This document shows, in pieces, positions 9,923-21,491 of a stretch of 64,000 nucleotides of DNA (the first letter of the stretch is position 1; every line of letters begins with the position of its first letter). This DNA comes from Unio delphinus. Its lineage: Eukaryota > Mollusca > Bivalvia > Unionida > Unionidae. The stretch lies in the NCBI GenBank assembly GCA_029339505.1, contig JAQISU010000155.1, positions 18,916,001 through 18,980,000 on the forward strand, read 5' to 3'. The position numbers were made by a program, and so were the translations under genes. Under the pieces are notes generated by a model. The model was not told the DNA's origin. It made no database searches and saw only the letters and a list, made by a program, of their open reading frames with translations.

Positions 9923-11830
9923 CATTGAATAAAAACGAAGCTGGCTTTCTGATAAATTTATGATTGAATTCAATACATCATAATGTGGACCTAGTATTAA
10001 AATAAAGAAATTAATAACGCGAAAATGATTGAATTCTGACATGTATTCGACTAATCATTGTTAAAGAACTAAATATTATATTTTCCACATGAATTCAAAA
10101 TGTATAATTTAATTTAATATCACCGTCTATTTAATATTTTTTAAATCAGTACTTGCTTAATTAATTCAATTGCAAAAAACAATAAGATCACAAGACCATC
10201 AATTTGCACGACCTGTTTCACCAATGCTGTTGTAATTAAATCACTTTGTTGTCAGTTCACAATTTTCTGAATGAAATATAGTTGTAGACCTAATTAAAAT
10301 GATTTGAAATTACTCTATCTTTGCTTACATGGAATAATTATTTGTATGTGTGTTAATATATCTATTCAGAAATCAAGATATAACGAACTGAAGCTTTAAA
10401 TGAAATATTTACTCTAATACTATCAGTTAAATTGTCAAAGGTTAGAATGAAAATGGAATAAGTTGGTTTATTGGTTTGAGAGTGTACTTGCAAGATCAAA
10501 ATTCAATGATAACAGCAAAATACGTTTCAAGGTTGTGTTACTCGTCGATGACTATCTACACAATGTATCTTTGGCACTTACTGTATCGTAAACCAATAAA
10601 AGTTGCGGATAAATTAATATACATTACTTATTCACAGTTTTGAAAATCATCCACACTGCCTCGATTTATTAAAAGTTTGAAAATGTTTTCAAAGACATTA
10701 TTTAAAGAACAAATTTAGGTTTCCTTTATTGTTGACAGTGAAATGTTGTTTTGGCTAAAATGTGAGACGATAGCTCATATCTACTATAAACTAATTGCTT
10801 ACATTCTCTTACTATGTTCGTGAAAACAGTAATAACCAATAAAACAAATCATGAGCACGTGTTCCATTTTTTCTATCGTATATTTCATTGTCCTATATCC
10901 GTCTGGCATTTGGTCCGAACAGCTTATAATTTGGTCCGAATCAGTGCAGAATTTCATTTCAATGAACCGCAGTCCTAATAATATGCTATAAAACATGCAT
11001 ACACCCTGGGCCTCGCTTTCGAATTAGTGAGATGATGTACCTCTGATTATCGGCAAAGGTGATTACTGGTTGCAGTCCATAATAAAATTATAGTTTTAGT
11101 TTTAAGGTTTCAAAACAGAAAGTACTAAGGACAAAAATCCAACAAAACATTTGATTTCGATCGAATTAGTGGTGCGTTTGGCAAGGTGTTTCCATGAGGA
11201 AAAATAACATACTCAGAACACGCACAATAATGCAGGCACATTTTTTTTTGCACTGAGAAGCAGAACTTTCCAGAATAATGACAGATTGCAAGCATCCATC
11301 CTCCACATTTTGTCAACCTTAACAACTACAAACATCGTTCTTCATTCAGTACTGTACAAGAAAGACAAAATGGAAGAAAACTAGACATACTGATTGTAAA
11401 ACATGTAACAACGTTTTAAGTTATAGGAATACCTGTAGAATCTTGTCAAATAGGCCATATAGTTTTTAATATTTCAAGGTTGTGTCACATGCAAGAAACA
11501 AAAACCAGATTGCAACATGTGTATGATATACCCCGAGTCTAATAATTCCGCATCATAAATATCACGAAAGGTCAGTCCTGCGAACACTGAGATGTCAAAG
11601 CCAGTTGTATAAGAATATGTTACATGAATTGGGGGCCGTACATCCACCCTTGTCAGACTGCCGGGGAGTGGGCAATGTCTGCTAATCATGCAGACCATGG
11701 GCAAATCGACATCGATTAGGAGTTGAGCAAGGCGTGACCTTCATTGGAATCTCAAGCTTAAATCTAGCATCTCGAGAACTAAACGTTAGTAATCGCTAAA
11801 CCATCTTGCGGGAAGTTATAAGCTACTCCT
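9922..11830. other. Intergenic, no gene recognised
   Basis: AT-rich sequence. Small frames at 11125-11325 and 11474-11704 (minus) have no recognisable domain or splice context and are not called. Confidence 0.5.
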
Positions 11831-11841
11831 ACGTCATTCAA

Positions 11842-12099
11842 TGGGGGCCCAGAGTGGCCGAGTAGTCTAAAGCGCTCTCCGTTATGGATCACTGCCATCT
11901 CACCTCTGTCTGCGTGAGTTCAAGTCTTAGATTCGGCTAATGTAGTTATGTGAGAAAGCTTGCCAGTAGCTTCTCGTGGGTCGGTGGTTCTTTTCGGGGG
12001 GGGGGGGGGGTTCCCGGGTTCTTCCTCCACCAATAATACTGGCCGCCATATACAGCCTATCGTGTGCTGAAAATGGTGTTAAACCCTACAACAACAACA
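11842..12099 (+). mobile_element. SINE-1, complete copy with 11-bp target duplication
   Basis: Starts 'GGGGCCCAGAGTGGCCGAGT', a tRNA Ser/Leu-like A box; the B-box region is 'gagttcaagtct' near 11918. A conserved body follows ('gagaaagcttgccagtagc', 'cttcctccaccaataatac') and the end is 'aaaccctac' plus (AAC)n. It is flanked by 'acgtcattcaa' at 11831-11841 and 12100-12110, the expected duplication of a retroposed SINE. A run of 15 G at 11996-12010 is specific to this copy. Confidence 0.9.
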
Positions 12100-12110
12100 A
12101 CGTCATTCAA

Positions 12111-14318
12111 AATTGGTGGGAAACGGTTATTCTGGGAATTACAAAGGAGCTTCGGACAGGTCAGTGACTTATTTGCTCGACTGTTGTAATCTATTACGGC
12201 AAAATAATTATAATTTAATTATGTGCAGTATGTATACTTCATTACTAGAATCGTTAGTACGTAGAATTACTGTTGGTATTGTTTGATTCCTTTGTAGTGC
12301 TCGATTCCTTTGTAGTGTTTGATCTATATGCATATTTTGAGCTATGAGTAATGTTTATGTGAAGAATTAATATTGTAATTCGCTATTTGGTGAAGTCATA
12401 GTAACCTCGTGCATTTATTCATGTGATATTCTAGATTTGCAAACGTTGACTTGAATTATAACTCTGTATAATGGTTGCAGTGTGCCACATTTGTTAATAG
12501 GGACATTTGACTATTTGTGTATACTTTTATCGGAATATAATGTGTAAGGGTATGTCAGCACATGGATATGTGGATATCTGTGTACACTTTGTAGAAGTGT
12601 AATAAACAGAAATGTGTCTGATTTTGTGATATTCTTCTGTATAGTCAGATTGAAAATCTATATATACCGAAGTGATTAAATCTATTGATATATGCATTAT
12701 AAGCAGTTGATACCGTGTACACCATATCAGAAAGTGAGTATTTTGATGTGCACGATTGCATGACCAAAGAAGGTAATGACTTATCTGATAAGATATTGTT
12801 GTTTAGTGTGAATCTAGATAGCTAGATGAATATGCTAATGTCATTGTGTCTTCGAAGAGAAAGCCTTTAGGGACCAGATGAGCTGTAGGAGACAGAGGAA
12901 AATACCTTAGTACAGTTGGTCCAGAGTCTCTGGCAGACAAGAAAAGGAAAGAATGGAGGCAGAAATTATATGGACTGGAGGGGAATTGAAGTACTAGTCC
13001 ATAGAAAGCATAATACAGAAGAATAGGAACACAGAACAAGAGGAAAATCTATCACACTAAGTCAGAACAAGTGATAGGGTTTTAAATATTGAATTTCATT
13101 TGAGAAATGACTGTTATTGAATGGTGATAAATTTTTGTTTATTTGAATTTCACCTTGTGTATTCAGTAATTTAACAGTCAGCATAGCTGACTGGGGCTTG
13201 GAGCTTTGCATCTCTCTATCACTAGGTACTTCAATTTCTGACAAAACGAGCAAGGGTGGATCTTCTGTAATAATTAAATATAATACTGGGTGCACCCAAC
13301 TCCAACCTAGTCTATGGGAACCTCCACAGTTTGCTATTTGTAATATTTATGGCTGGAAAGCAGATCAAACTTAAATGTAAAAAGTTTTGCCCCCCAGTAT
13401 TATAGGCTGAGATTCTTGCACTCTATGTGTATGCTTGTACATTTGACTTCCATGATATGTAATACTTGCCTTGTTCTGATTTTGCTCTGTCTTCAAGATC
13501 CATTGGTCAAATTAGGATAGTACAGAAAAATATTACTAATTTTCCTCACATTTTAAAAAAATTTCATTTATTTGGCAATTTCTCTCAAGAATGTACGGAA
13601 CTATGCAAAATGTTATCAAAACTGCTTTCTAACACTTTTATTTTTTTTTCTATATTAACAATGATTATTCTAATTTAGATATTTTATGAAATATAACAGC
13701 CTTTTAATAGATAATTTTATAATGACAACTTAAGGGTAAATGTGTATGTGCTTTTGTTTTCATTTGCATGTATAACCTTTACGTGCTTGTTTTAATTCTG
13801 CTAATTTAATAACCACAATTAGTCAAATGAATTTAATTTTACTTTGAAGTATTGTCTTAGTTGTTTATCTAGGTCTAATAAAGTACATGTAAAACATTCT
13901 GTAAACTACTGTCCTATGATTGCATACTGTGTTGATCTTAATTAGATGGGACAATGACTTTGTTGATCTTGTGTTAATGTACAAGACTTGAAATACAATT
14001 TTCATGATTTGAATATGGATATTATGCTTAACCATGTATCAATACACATCGTAATATGTTACATAAATGAACACAAACCACTTAAAAACAGATACCATCA
14101 AAAGCACGTAAAATTGTATACTTCTCTGCATTTTATTTATATGCATCAGGATCTGTCTTTGAAATACCACACTATCATAGTACATATGATAGAACATGAA
14201 AGCTCTAGGCAATTGTGTAATTTTTGGACAAGATGGCCAAACATTTCATGGCTGTCTAGCATGAAATGAATTGATCATGTAGAAATTTATACATGGTAAT
14301 GTACTAATCTAATGTGTA
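12111..14318. other. Intergenic, no gene recognised
   Basis: AT-rich sequence with several short frames (for example 12803-13039, 13466-13678 and 13988-14269). None has recognisable homology, biased composition or plausible splice structure. Confidence 0.5.
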
Positions 14319-14422
14319 CTTATTATACTTATAAACTGAGTCCAACTGCAAATTGCACGGACCCAGATCACGGTCTATGTTGTTTACAGTTGGTCTTCAT
14401 TCATAAATGAGTATATATGGTA
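14319..14422. mobile_element. Palindromic element, shortest copy
   Basis: The left arm ('acttataaactgag', 'tccaactgcaaattgc', 'cggacccagatca') is matched in reverse by the right arm ('cggtctatgttg', 'tttacagttgg', 'ataaatgagtatata'). The two arms almost meet, so the whole 100 bp is one imperfect hairpin. It shares both arms with the longer copies at 27404 and 62179. Confidence 0.7.
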
Positions 14423-14714
14423 ATTTGTACAGCATTGCAACACATGTGGCAATATAGAGATGAACACATTAAATACTAACATGAACTACATCAAAAACTT
14501 TTGATCACCAAATTTGTCCTTTAAAAAATTGCATGGGTAACAAAAGAGTGAACAGTTTTCATGTGCTTGGTCAAGACAAACAATTCTGTACTGAGAGATA
14601 TACTTCTATTTTTTGGACAAACACTTATGAATTTGACAAATGCACACTGTAAAATAAATTAATTATTCCTTTCCAGCACTAATGAACTCAATGTAATTTA
14701 ACATTACTGTTTAA

Positions 14715-15600
14715 TGCTCCTTACACTAGTACCATTTCATTTGAAATACTATCAGAATAGGAGTACTATTTCATCTGAAATACTAACTGAACACTAGTAC
14801 TATTTCATATGAAATGCCATCAAAACACTTGTACTATTTCATTTGAAATACCATCAAAAAACAATAGCACTATTTCATTTGAAATAACTATCAGAACACA
14901 AGTACTATTTAATTTGAAATACCATCAAAACACTAGTACTATTTCATTTAAAATACCATTAAAAACACTAGCACAATTTCATTTGAAATACCATCAAAAC
15001 ACTAGCACTATTTCATCTGAAATACTAACAGAACACTACTACTACTTTATTTGAAATACCATCAAAACACTAGTACTATTTCATTTTAAATACCCTTAAA
15101 AACACTAGCACTATTCCATTTGAAATACTATCAAAACACTAGCACAATTTTATTTAATATACTATCAGAACACTAGTACTATTTCATCTGAAATACGTTC
15201 AGAACACTAGTACTATTTCATTTGAAATACCATTAAAACACTAGTACTATTTCATCTGAAATACGTTCAGAACACTAGTACTATTTCATCTGAAATACGT
15301 TCAGAACACTAGTACTATTTCATTTGAAATACTATCAAATACTATCAAAACACTAGTACTATTTCATTTGAAATACTATCAGAACACTAGTACTATTTCA
15401 TTTAAAATGCTATCAAAACACTAGCACTATTTAATTTAATATACTATCAGAACACTAGTACTATTTCATCTTAAATACTATACTATTTCATTTGAAATCC
15501 CATCAGAACACTAGTACTATTTCATCTGAAATAATATCAGAACACTAGTAGCATTTCATTTGAAATACTATCAGAACACTAGCACTATTTCATCTTTTAA
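14715..15600. repeat. 34-bp minisatellite (about 25 copies) with hairpin monomers
   Basis: The unit is 'aacactagtactattt' plus 'catttgaaatactatcag'. Each monomer holds the palindrome ACTAGT and the inverted repeat ATTTCA-tt-TGAAAT. Copies vary at a few positions (cattt/catct, actatcag/acgttcag), and identical variants cluster near 15180-15310, as expected from local duplication. The small open frame at 14809-15054 is a by-product. Confidence 0.9.
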
Positions 15601-15659
15601 TTTACTCTATTTTGAAATTTATGTGTGCTTATCTAGCTAAACAGTCAACACATCAGATA

Positions 15660-15868
15660 CGCTATATTTGCAGGGACAAACTTAGCGACCTAATCATGTT
15701 TTGTATCTTATATGTTTTCAGCATGTTTTTATGTTTTCAAATTTCATTGTTTTTGTCATTTGTTGTTCTGTAGTGTAGTCATATCATTATTGATGGTGTA
15801 AAGCGCTTAGAGCTTCGAAAGATTAGGCGCTATACAAAGTCCTCATTATTATTATTATTATTATTATT
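15660..15868 (+). mobile_element. L2-like LINE 3' end only
   Basis: Only the 3' UTR remains: 'tcagcatgttttt', 'atgttttcaaatttcat', then 'GTAAAGCGCTTAGAGC' and 'GCGCTATACAAAGTCCTC', followed by (ATT)n to 15868. It aligns by eye with the 3' end of the copy at 22335-23083. Heavy 5' truncation is usual for LINEs. Confidence 0.85.
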
Positions 15869-16490
15869 TCTGATATTCTGCTCAAATGCTCATAAAAAAT
15901 TGCTGCTTTTCAAAGTACAGAAACTAATATATAACAAATTAAAAAGTTTGTCTAAATTGAGCATTGAGGAAATCATACTTGGAGTTTACATCAAATTTCA
16001 CACCATCACATGAGCCAGATATTCTTTAACATAATGGTTTTCATAGGAACCGTGTCCCAAAAAATATTTCTCTACATCTGCTAAATTTTTAAAAAATCTT
16101 TATTAACAAGCTATAGTATATATTTTTTTTTAAAACAGTGCAAGGGCAACAAATTAACATCCTGAAAGCAAGAAATTGCTGAACACTTTAATCTGGTTAT
16201 TTTCATATAAAAGCAACAATACCTATTGTGGCTATATTTCATTTGTCTACTTTGGGTAGATTTTGCTTAATCATGCTAGCATGTTTTCATTTTCAAAAAA
16301 TATAAACTGGTAAAAGTAAACAAAAGATATTAAAACAAAAACTTGCAGTAGTGGCCTGATATCTAAAAAAAGGTCATCTATACATGGTCATTTGTATATG
16401 CATAAACATATGCATATATAATTTTATTTATCTATTTGTTTGAGTTTTGTGCCATTGTGCTGCCACATTTTTTGTATGGATGGAGAGTTG
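15869..16490. other. Intergenic, no gene recognised
   Basis: AT-rich sequence with oligo-A and oligo-T runs. Nothing else was seen. Confidence 0.45.
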
Positions 16491-16494
16491 TACA

Positions 16495-16808
16495 TGTGTG
16501 TGTGATTTGGACTTTTAATGTAGCTTTTAACAAAATTCAGTCATATTGCTATGATATCTGCAGTGTGGCAGTTTATAGTGACGTCTAGCATCATGCTGCA
16601 GGCATGTAGCATGATGTTCCACCTAGTCACATTACCCCGACACCTGGCCGACCAGTCCTAACACTAACCTCTTAATGGTAAATACCAAGCATGGCAGCTG
16701 TTAGTACCATTTTTGTGAGTCTTTGGTATGACTTGGCCGAGGATCAAACGCATGACTTCCTGCATCTGAGGCAGACACTCTAATCACTAGGCCACCGGAG
16801 TGGTTACA
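16495..16808 (-). mobile_element. SINE-2 copy
   Basis: On the minus strand it has a tRNA-like head ('ctagtgattagagtgtc' and B-box-like 'tttgatcctcg'), the shared body ('catgctacatgcctgcagc') and a tail related to (CA)n. It lies in the same orientation as the copy at 18519 about 2 kb away. Confidence 0.85.
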
Positions 16809-17229
16809 GAAGTACTTGTACTCATCATCAAACAAGAGTACTCATGCTCATCCTCTAACAAAGGTTCTGGTAAAGGAAAAGATAGTTTTCCTTGTAATCC
16901 CTAACAAGGCTTTCCCAAACATTGGAAAAGTGCTTTGATTGGCTGATGAGATTCGGTTTTGCAATACATTATTGTGATACTGATGATGCATTTTTAAATG
17001 TAAACATTGTCAGTTTCATTGGCTAACTGTTAGATATTCTGGTGTATCTTTAAAAATTGATATCCTTTCAGTAGAATTTGAATGGAATGATTGCAGTATG
17101 CTGAAATAGCGTTAGATGGCAAGAATAGCCCTGTAGTATTTTTTAATAATGTAACCAAAAGCTATTTGCATCCATATCAGCAATCAATGAAGCAGTTTAC
17201 AAGACACTCAAATGGTGGAGATCTAATGA

Positions 17230-17660
17230 ATGTGAGACATGTTTACAGACTGCAATCAACAAGCATCATTTTCATGTGGAGATAAAAAGTTAATTGTCAA
17301 GGGCCATAACTATAGGTGACAAGACAAAACCCATAAATGTAAATCTTAGATCATAGATGATGATTTTCATAAATTACATCAGAAAATGCTTGACTTCTGT
17401 TGATTGCAAGTGTCCATGTGAAGACAAGAATTTGCTGGAACAAGGGCCATAACTTTGTCCAAAAGAAAGATGCCAATACAAAACAAATACAGGAAACATC
17501 TTGGTCCATGAAACAATGTTCACATCAACATTGCATCAGAATATATTGAATCATTCTTGAACTATGCTAATTACAAGCAATATTCCTTAAAAAGATATTA
17601 AGTTCACTGACTTGAGCATAACTCCATTAAAAATGGAGTTGATAAGGCACATCTTAAAGG
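17230..17660. repeat. About 150-bp diverged repeat with 'aagggccataact' core
   Basis: The core 'caagggccataact' occurs near 17299 and 17444, with a weaker third match ('ttgagcataact') near 17602, spaced about 145-160 bp. Flanking phrases such as 'catcagaaaatgcttga' and 'catcagaatatattga' also recur. Repeats with this core are familiar to me from bivalve genomes; that link is from memory. Confidence 0.5.
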
Positions 17661-18508
17661 AAAATGTACAAACCAAAGGTATAAGCATATACTCAATGGT
17701 TCCAAAATTATGCTGGTTACAATGATCTGCTGTAGTGGAAATTAAAATTTATTTAAAAAAACAAAAACTGATATGGGTTAACATTCACCTCCTGCACCTA
17801 ACAAGGATGAGCAGGGCTGATCAAATCCCATAGCCCAACATCACTGATATTTCAACTGCAAAGTTGGACATATTTCCTATTTTAAAACAAATTGTGCAAG
17901 CATCAGTTTTCATGCTTTAATCACGGTACCTGGCCATTCATGCCCAGTATAACGAACATCTGAACCTAACTCTCTCCATTTATTCATTCATATCCTGTGA
18001 TACTACAGTAAATTGGTATTGTCAACTGTTGCATGTGCGCATGTTCTGTTAGCACTTAAATGCATATTGGGCTAAGCAACCAACTTATCAATAGTATAAA
18101 AGAAACAGTTCAAATAGCACAAATCCTGGATAATTAAATAGCATTTTAAATGGCTTTGTTATACTGTATTTACTCAACACAGTTACGAGTGGATCACCCT
18201 TCGATTTGAATTCAATGAGTCAATGAAATTGAATACTTTACCAAGGCTGGTGTCACTTTCCTTTATGAACTGATATTAAATATTCTTTCATATTTAATTC
18301 ATAATACAAAGAATAAGCTTCCATGTATAATACTCTGACTGAAATTAAACAATTACACTAATTATGAAGCTGTCTTGTGTTTATTATCAAACTGTAAATG
18401 AATGTTGCTAGAGCAAAGTAATCTTTACTAATCAAATAAAGGAAGTTTACTTAATTTCTTGTTGCAAAGAAGGTTATAGGGAAAATTCAAAAAAAAAAGA
18501 AACATTAA
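17661..18508. other. Intergenic, no gene recognised
   Basis: No coding or repeat signal was recognised. Confidence 0.45.
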
Positions 18509-18518
18509 ACTTGTAAAA

Positions 18519-18828
18519 TGTGTGTGAGATTGGGATTTTTAACATAGCTTTAACCATTTTTCAGTCATATCACTACGATGTCTGCAGTGAGGCAGTTTAT
18601 AGTGGTGTCTAGCACTGAGGCATCATGCTGCAGACATGTAGCAAGATGTCCCACCCAGTCACATTATCCTAACACCAGGATGACCAGTCCTAACACTAAA
18701 CTCTTAGTGCTAAATGCCAAGCTGTTAGTACCATTTTTGTAAGTCTTTGGTATGACTAAGCCACAGCTTGAACCCATAACCTACCGCTTCTGAGGCAGAT
18801 GCTATAACCACTAGGACACCAGAGCAGT
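18519..18828 (-). mobile_element. SINE-2, complete copy with 10-bp target duplication
   Basis: On the minus strand it begins with a tRNA-like head ('cctagtggttatagcatc', B-box-like 'gggttcaagctgtgg') and runs through the family body to a degraded (CA)n tail. The direct repeat 'acttgtaaaa' flanks it at 18509-18518 and 18829-18838. Confidence 0.88.
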
Positions 18829-18838
18829 ACTTGTAAAA

Positions 18839-19667
18839 CGTAAGGCTGCAACTGAGGAGGAGGTAACTATTTCACCACAGAGATATAAGCTAGACTCTGT
18901 GACAACAAAACATATCCAATATGAAACCACAGTGACAGAAATATTTTCAGTCACATTGGACTGATAATTATCCATGGTTTGAAACACAAAGGCAAGATGT
19001 TTTGCAGTCATTCCAAATGCTATCTAAAACTGGCACTGGTTGGAAATTCAACTGTATATTTGTCAATGGTACTGACAAGGACTGAACCAATCAAGTCTCA
19101 TTATAGATATGCACCTCATAAAGCCTGTGCAGCACATTACAAACATAAAACTAACCAGCTTGTGAAGCACAGAATATGCATCAAACCGACCAGCATAGTT
19201 GGAGTTGCTGACACTCCACTAGGAAAACACATTTTAAAATTATGATTATCGAGTTAAAAAATATATAAAATTTCTGCAACCACTATTAATGGAGAAGCAG
19301 ACAAAAAGAAATTTGATCAGCCTTGATGATTTTTATCTCTGGATTCTTACAAAATTTATCAACTAGAAATGTAGTATGTGAAACGCAGGTCTGACGAACA
19401 GATGTGAAGACAATGACAACACAAAATGCACTCTCCACAGAAGATAGCAGCAGTAAATCAACTAAACAAAATAACTTGAGCATGGAAAAAAGTCAATATG
19501 ACCTACTTATGGATCACTGAATAGTACATGTCAGTATTATGATGAATGAATTTGCTAATTTTGATAATTCAACACAACACAGTGTGTTCAAAAAGGGAAA
19601 TAAAAGCATGAGACATTAACACTGATGAGAACATGGATAATGACAATACTGCCTGAAAATTAATATC
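18839..19667. other. Intergenic, no gene recognised
   Basis: Small opposing frames (18811-19011, 18979-19245, 19286-19483) have no recognisable similarity. Nothing else was seen. Confidence 0.45.
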
Positions 19668-20087
19668 TACCATTGATACTCATTTATAAGACAAGTCCAA
19701 CTGCAAACTGCAGAGCCAGATGTGCTGATGGATCATACACTGGCAGATCTGGGTTGGTGTAGTTAGGATTAATCAGAGGGACAAACGTCATAGATCCTAA
19801 TCTGTAGGCATATTATATTATTATGGCATGTCAGGATCTTTGTTGTCTGCAGACAGGGCCGGTGCTTCTGCTAGACAAACTAGGCAATTGCCTAGGGCGC
19901 TGGGCTAAAGGGGGGGAGGCTCCAGAAAAAATTGCAAATTGGGTTTTATTTCATGATGAGCGGATGGGGGAGGGTGTGAGTGGGAAGGGGGGGGGGGCAC
20001 CAGATATCTGATCTCGCCTAGGGCGCCAAAATGCCTTGCATCAGTGCTGTCTGCAGATTGACTCAATTTATAAGAGAATATATAAGG
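19668..20087. mobile_element. Palindromic element, copy interrupted by a hAT-like insert
   Basis: Left arm 'gatactcatttataag', 'tccaactgcaaactgc'; right arm 'tttgttgtctgcag', 'ttgactcaatttataag', 'agaatatataaggta'. Taking out the insert at 19854-20049 and one copy of its 8-bp duplication rejoins the right arm cleanly, so the palindrome was there first. Confidence 0.75.
19854..20049. mobile_element. hAT-like miniature element, 196 bp, 8-bp target duplication
   Basis: Ends begin 'CAGGGCCGGTGC' on the left and 'CAGCACTGATGC' reading inward from the right. They are flanked by 'tctgcaga' at 19846-19853 and 20050-20057. Inside, 'CCTAGGGCGC' occurs on both sides ('gcctagggcgctggg' and 'gcctagggcgccaaa'). 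A CAGGG start and an 8-bp duplication are typical of the hAT superfamily. It has no coding capacity. Confidence 0.8.
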
Positions 20088-20312
20088 TATGCTTCTTCAA
20101 ACAGTACTGGCAAAATAAACTCCAAAACATACAATGTCTTCAACTCTAATCATTAAACATTTGATACCTGTCATAATTTAAAGTATAACAGAAAAAAATA
20201 GTTAAATGCTATTTGCAATAAATTCATATTTATTCTTCGAGTGTCATTTTCTGTAGATTCTGTAGTTGATATATATTTTAAAAAATCTTCTGCTGAGAAT
20301 ACCTATTATTTA

Positions 20313-20520
20313 CCCGATATATTCACTTATAAATTGGGTATAACTGCAAAGAAAATACCCTGATCTGCCATTGCATAATGCACCAGCTCTACATTTGTTC
20401 TATTGATTATTCCTAACAAACAGCATAGGCCCCAGATATGCCAGTACATTATGCGATGGTAGACTTGGTTATCTGCAATCTGAAGCAGGATCTGGCCTAA
20501 AGTTGGGTATTGACGGTATT
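20313..20520. mobile_element. Palindromic element, diverged copy
   Basis: It carries 'tattcacttataaattggg', 'accctgatctgcca', 'ttgcataatgcacc', the central 'gattattcctaacaaac', then 'agcataggcccc' and 'gcaggatctgg', in the same order as the copy at 27404. Both arms are eroded. Confidence 0.65.
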
Positions 20521-21046
20521 TAAAAATGTAAAAAACTGTGACATTGAGCCCAATCTAAAATACCTTAACACTGACATTACTCCTGGGTCTGGACAGAAAT
20601 GTGGATACATGTTGGCATGGATACCAAAGTGACTGCTTTCAGTTCAGCCACAGCTTGCTTGACAACAAATAGTAAAAATACCAACAGGAATACATCGATG
20701 AAGACAGCAAAACCCCCTTTTTCCAATTTTGTGATTTCAGCTCTGATAAAAATTTCAGTTTGCTGAACCACACAAATTAATCTGCATGAAAATACAGGTA
20801 AATAAATTAACCTGCATGAAAATACAGGTAAATAAATTATTTCTATTAATACAGTTCACTTTCACAACATTTGGAACACTACAGTTAGGCCACATCTTGT
20901 TTCTTTTCATACACAAGTTTTTGTTAAACACAAATTATACTCATCAATGCTTTTGTCGTTTTACTATATTGATCACTTATAAAATAAGGCAAAGATAATC
21001 TGGTAACACCAGGGATGAAAAAATGCTTATTTTGATTTTTGAAATC

Positions 21047-21053
<7 letters not shown>

Positions 21054-21084
<31 letters not shown>
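21054..21084. repeat. (CA)n microsatellite
   Basis: About 15 CA units, about 300 bp downstream of the FDX1 stop codon. Confidence 0.9.
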
Positions 21085-21085
<1 letters not shown>

Positions 21086-21394
21086 CTTATATTAATTTCT
21101 TTTACATCAGGCCAATTTTGGCCATGGCTTTTAACAGATTCTGTTTCTTTCATTAAATCTGTGGCATTAAAAATCTACTAATTTTTTTTTAAAAACTTTT
21201 TCTTTGCCATATATCTCTGCTGGATGATTTAAATGACAGTGTCTTCTTTTCTTTGCAGGTACCCCCACCCTCCAACAAAATAACCCAGCAAGGTGAGATG
21301 AATCCAAAAAGTAAATTATCCTAAAGGAGAGAAGAATAATGCTGCTGGTGTACACGTCATCATTATTTGATAATATCTAAATATAAAGTCAATG

Positions 21395-21491
21395 TTAGGA
21401 AGGTTCCCTGGCATCAGCTACACCTCCTGGAATCTCAACTTCTAAACCATCCATATCTTTTGTTACAATTATCTGACAGCCTAATCGCGAC
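21395..21491 (-). CDS. FDX1: FDX1 exon 4 (terminal)
   Basis: Begins after a 'ttcttgcag' acceptor with one base completing Thr135. It encodes '[20 protein letters not shown]' and the C-terminal '[11 protein letters not shown]', then TAA at 21397-21395. It holds the fourth cluster cysteine, C140. The tail is shorter than in vertebrate adrenodoxin. I see no clear polyadenylation signal close downstream. Confidence 0.95.

Noticed and set aside
11842..11940. Possible Ser/Leu tRNA gene
   Set aside because: The A- and B-box-like sequences belong to SINE-1 heads that recur with target duplications; no complete cloverleaf was found.
14715..15600. CRISPR-like array
   Set aside because: Units are contiguous tandem copies with no unique spacers, in an intron-containing animal genome.
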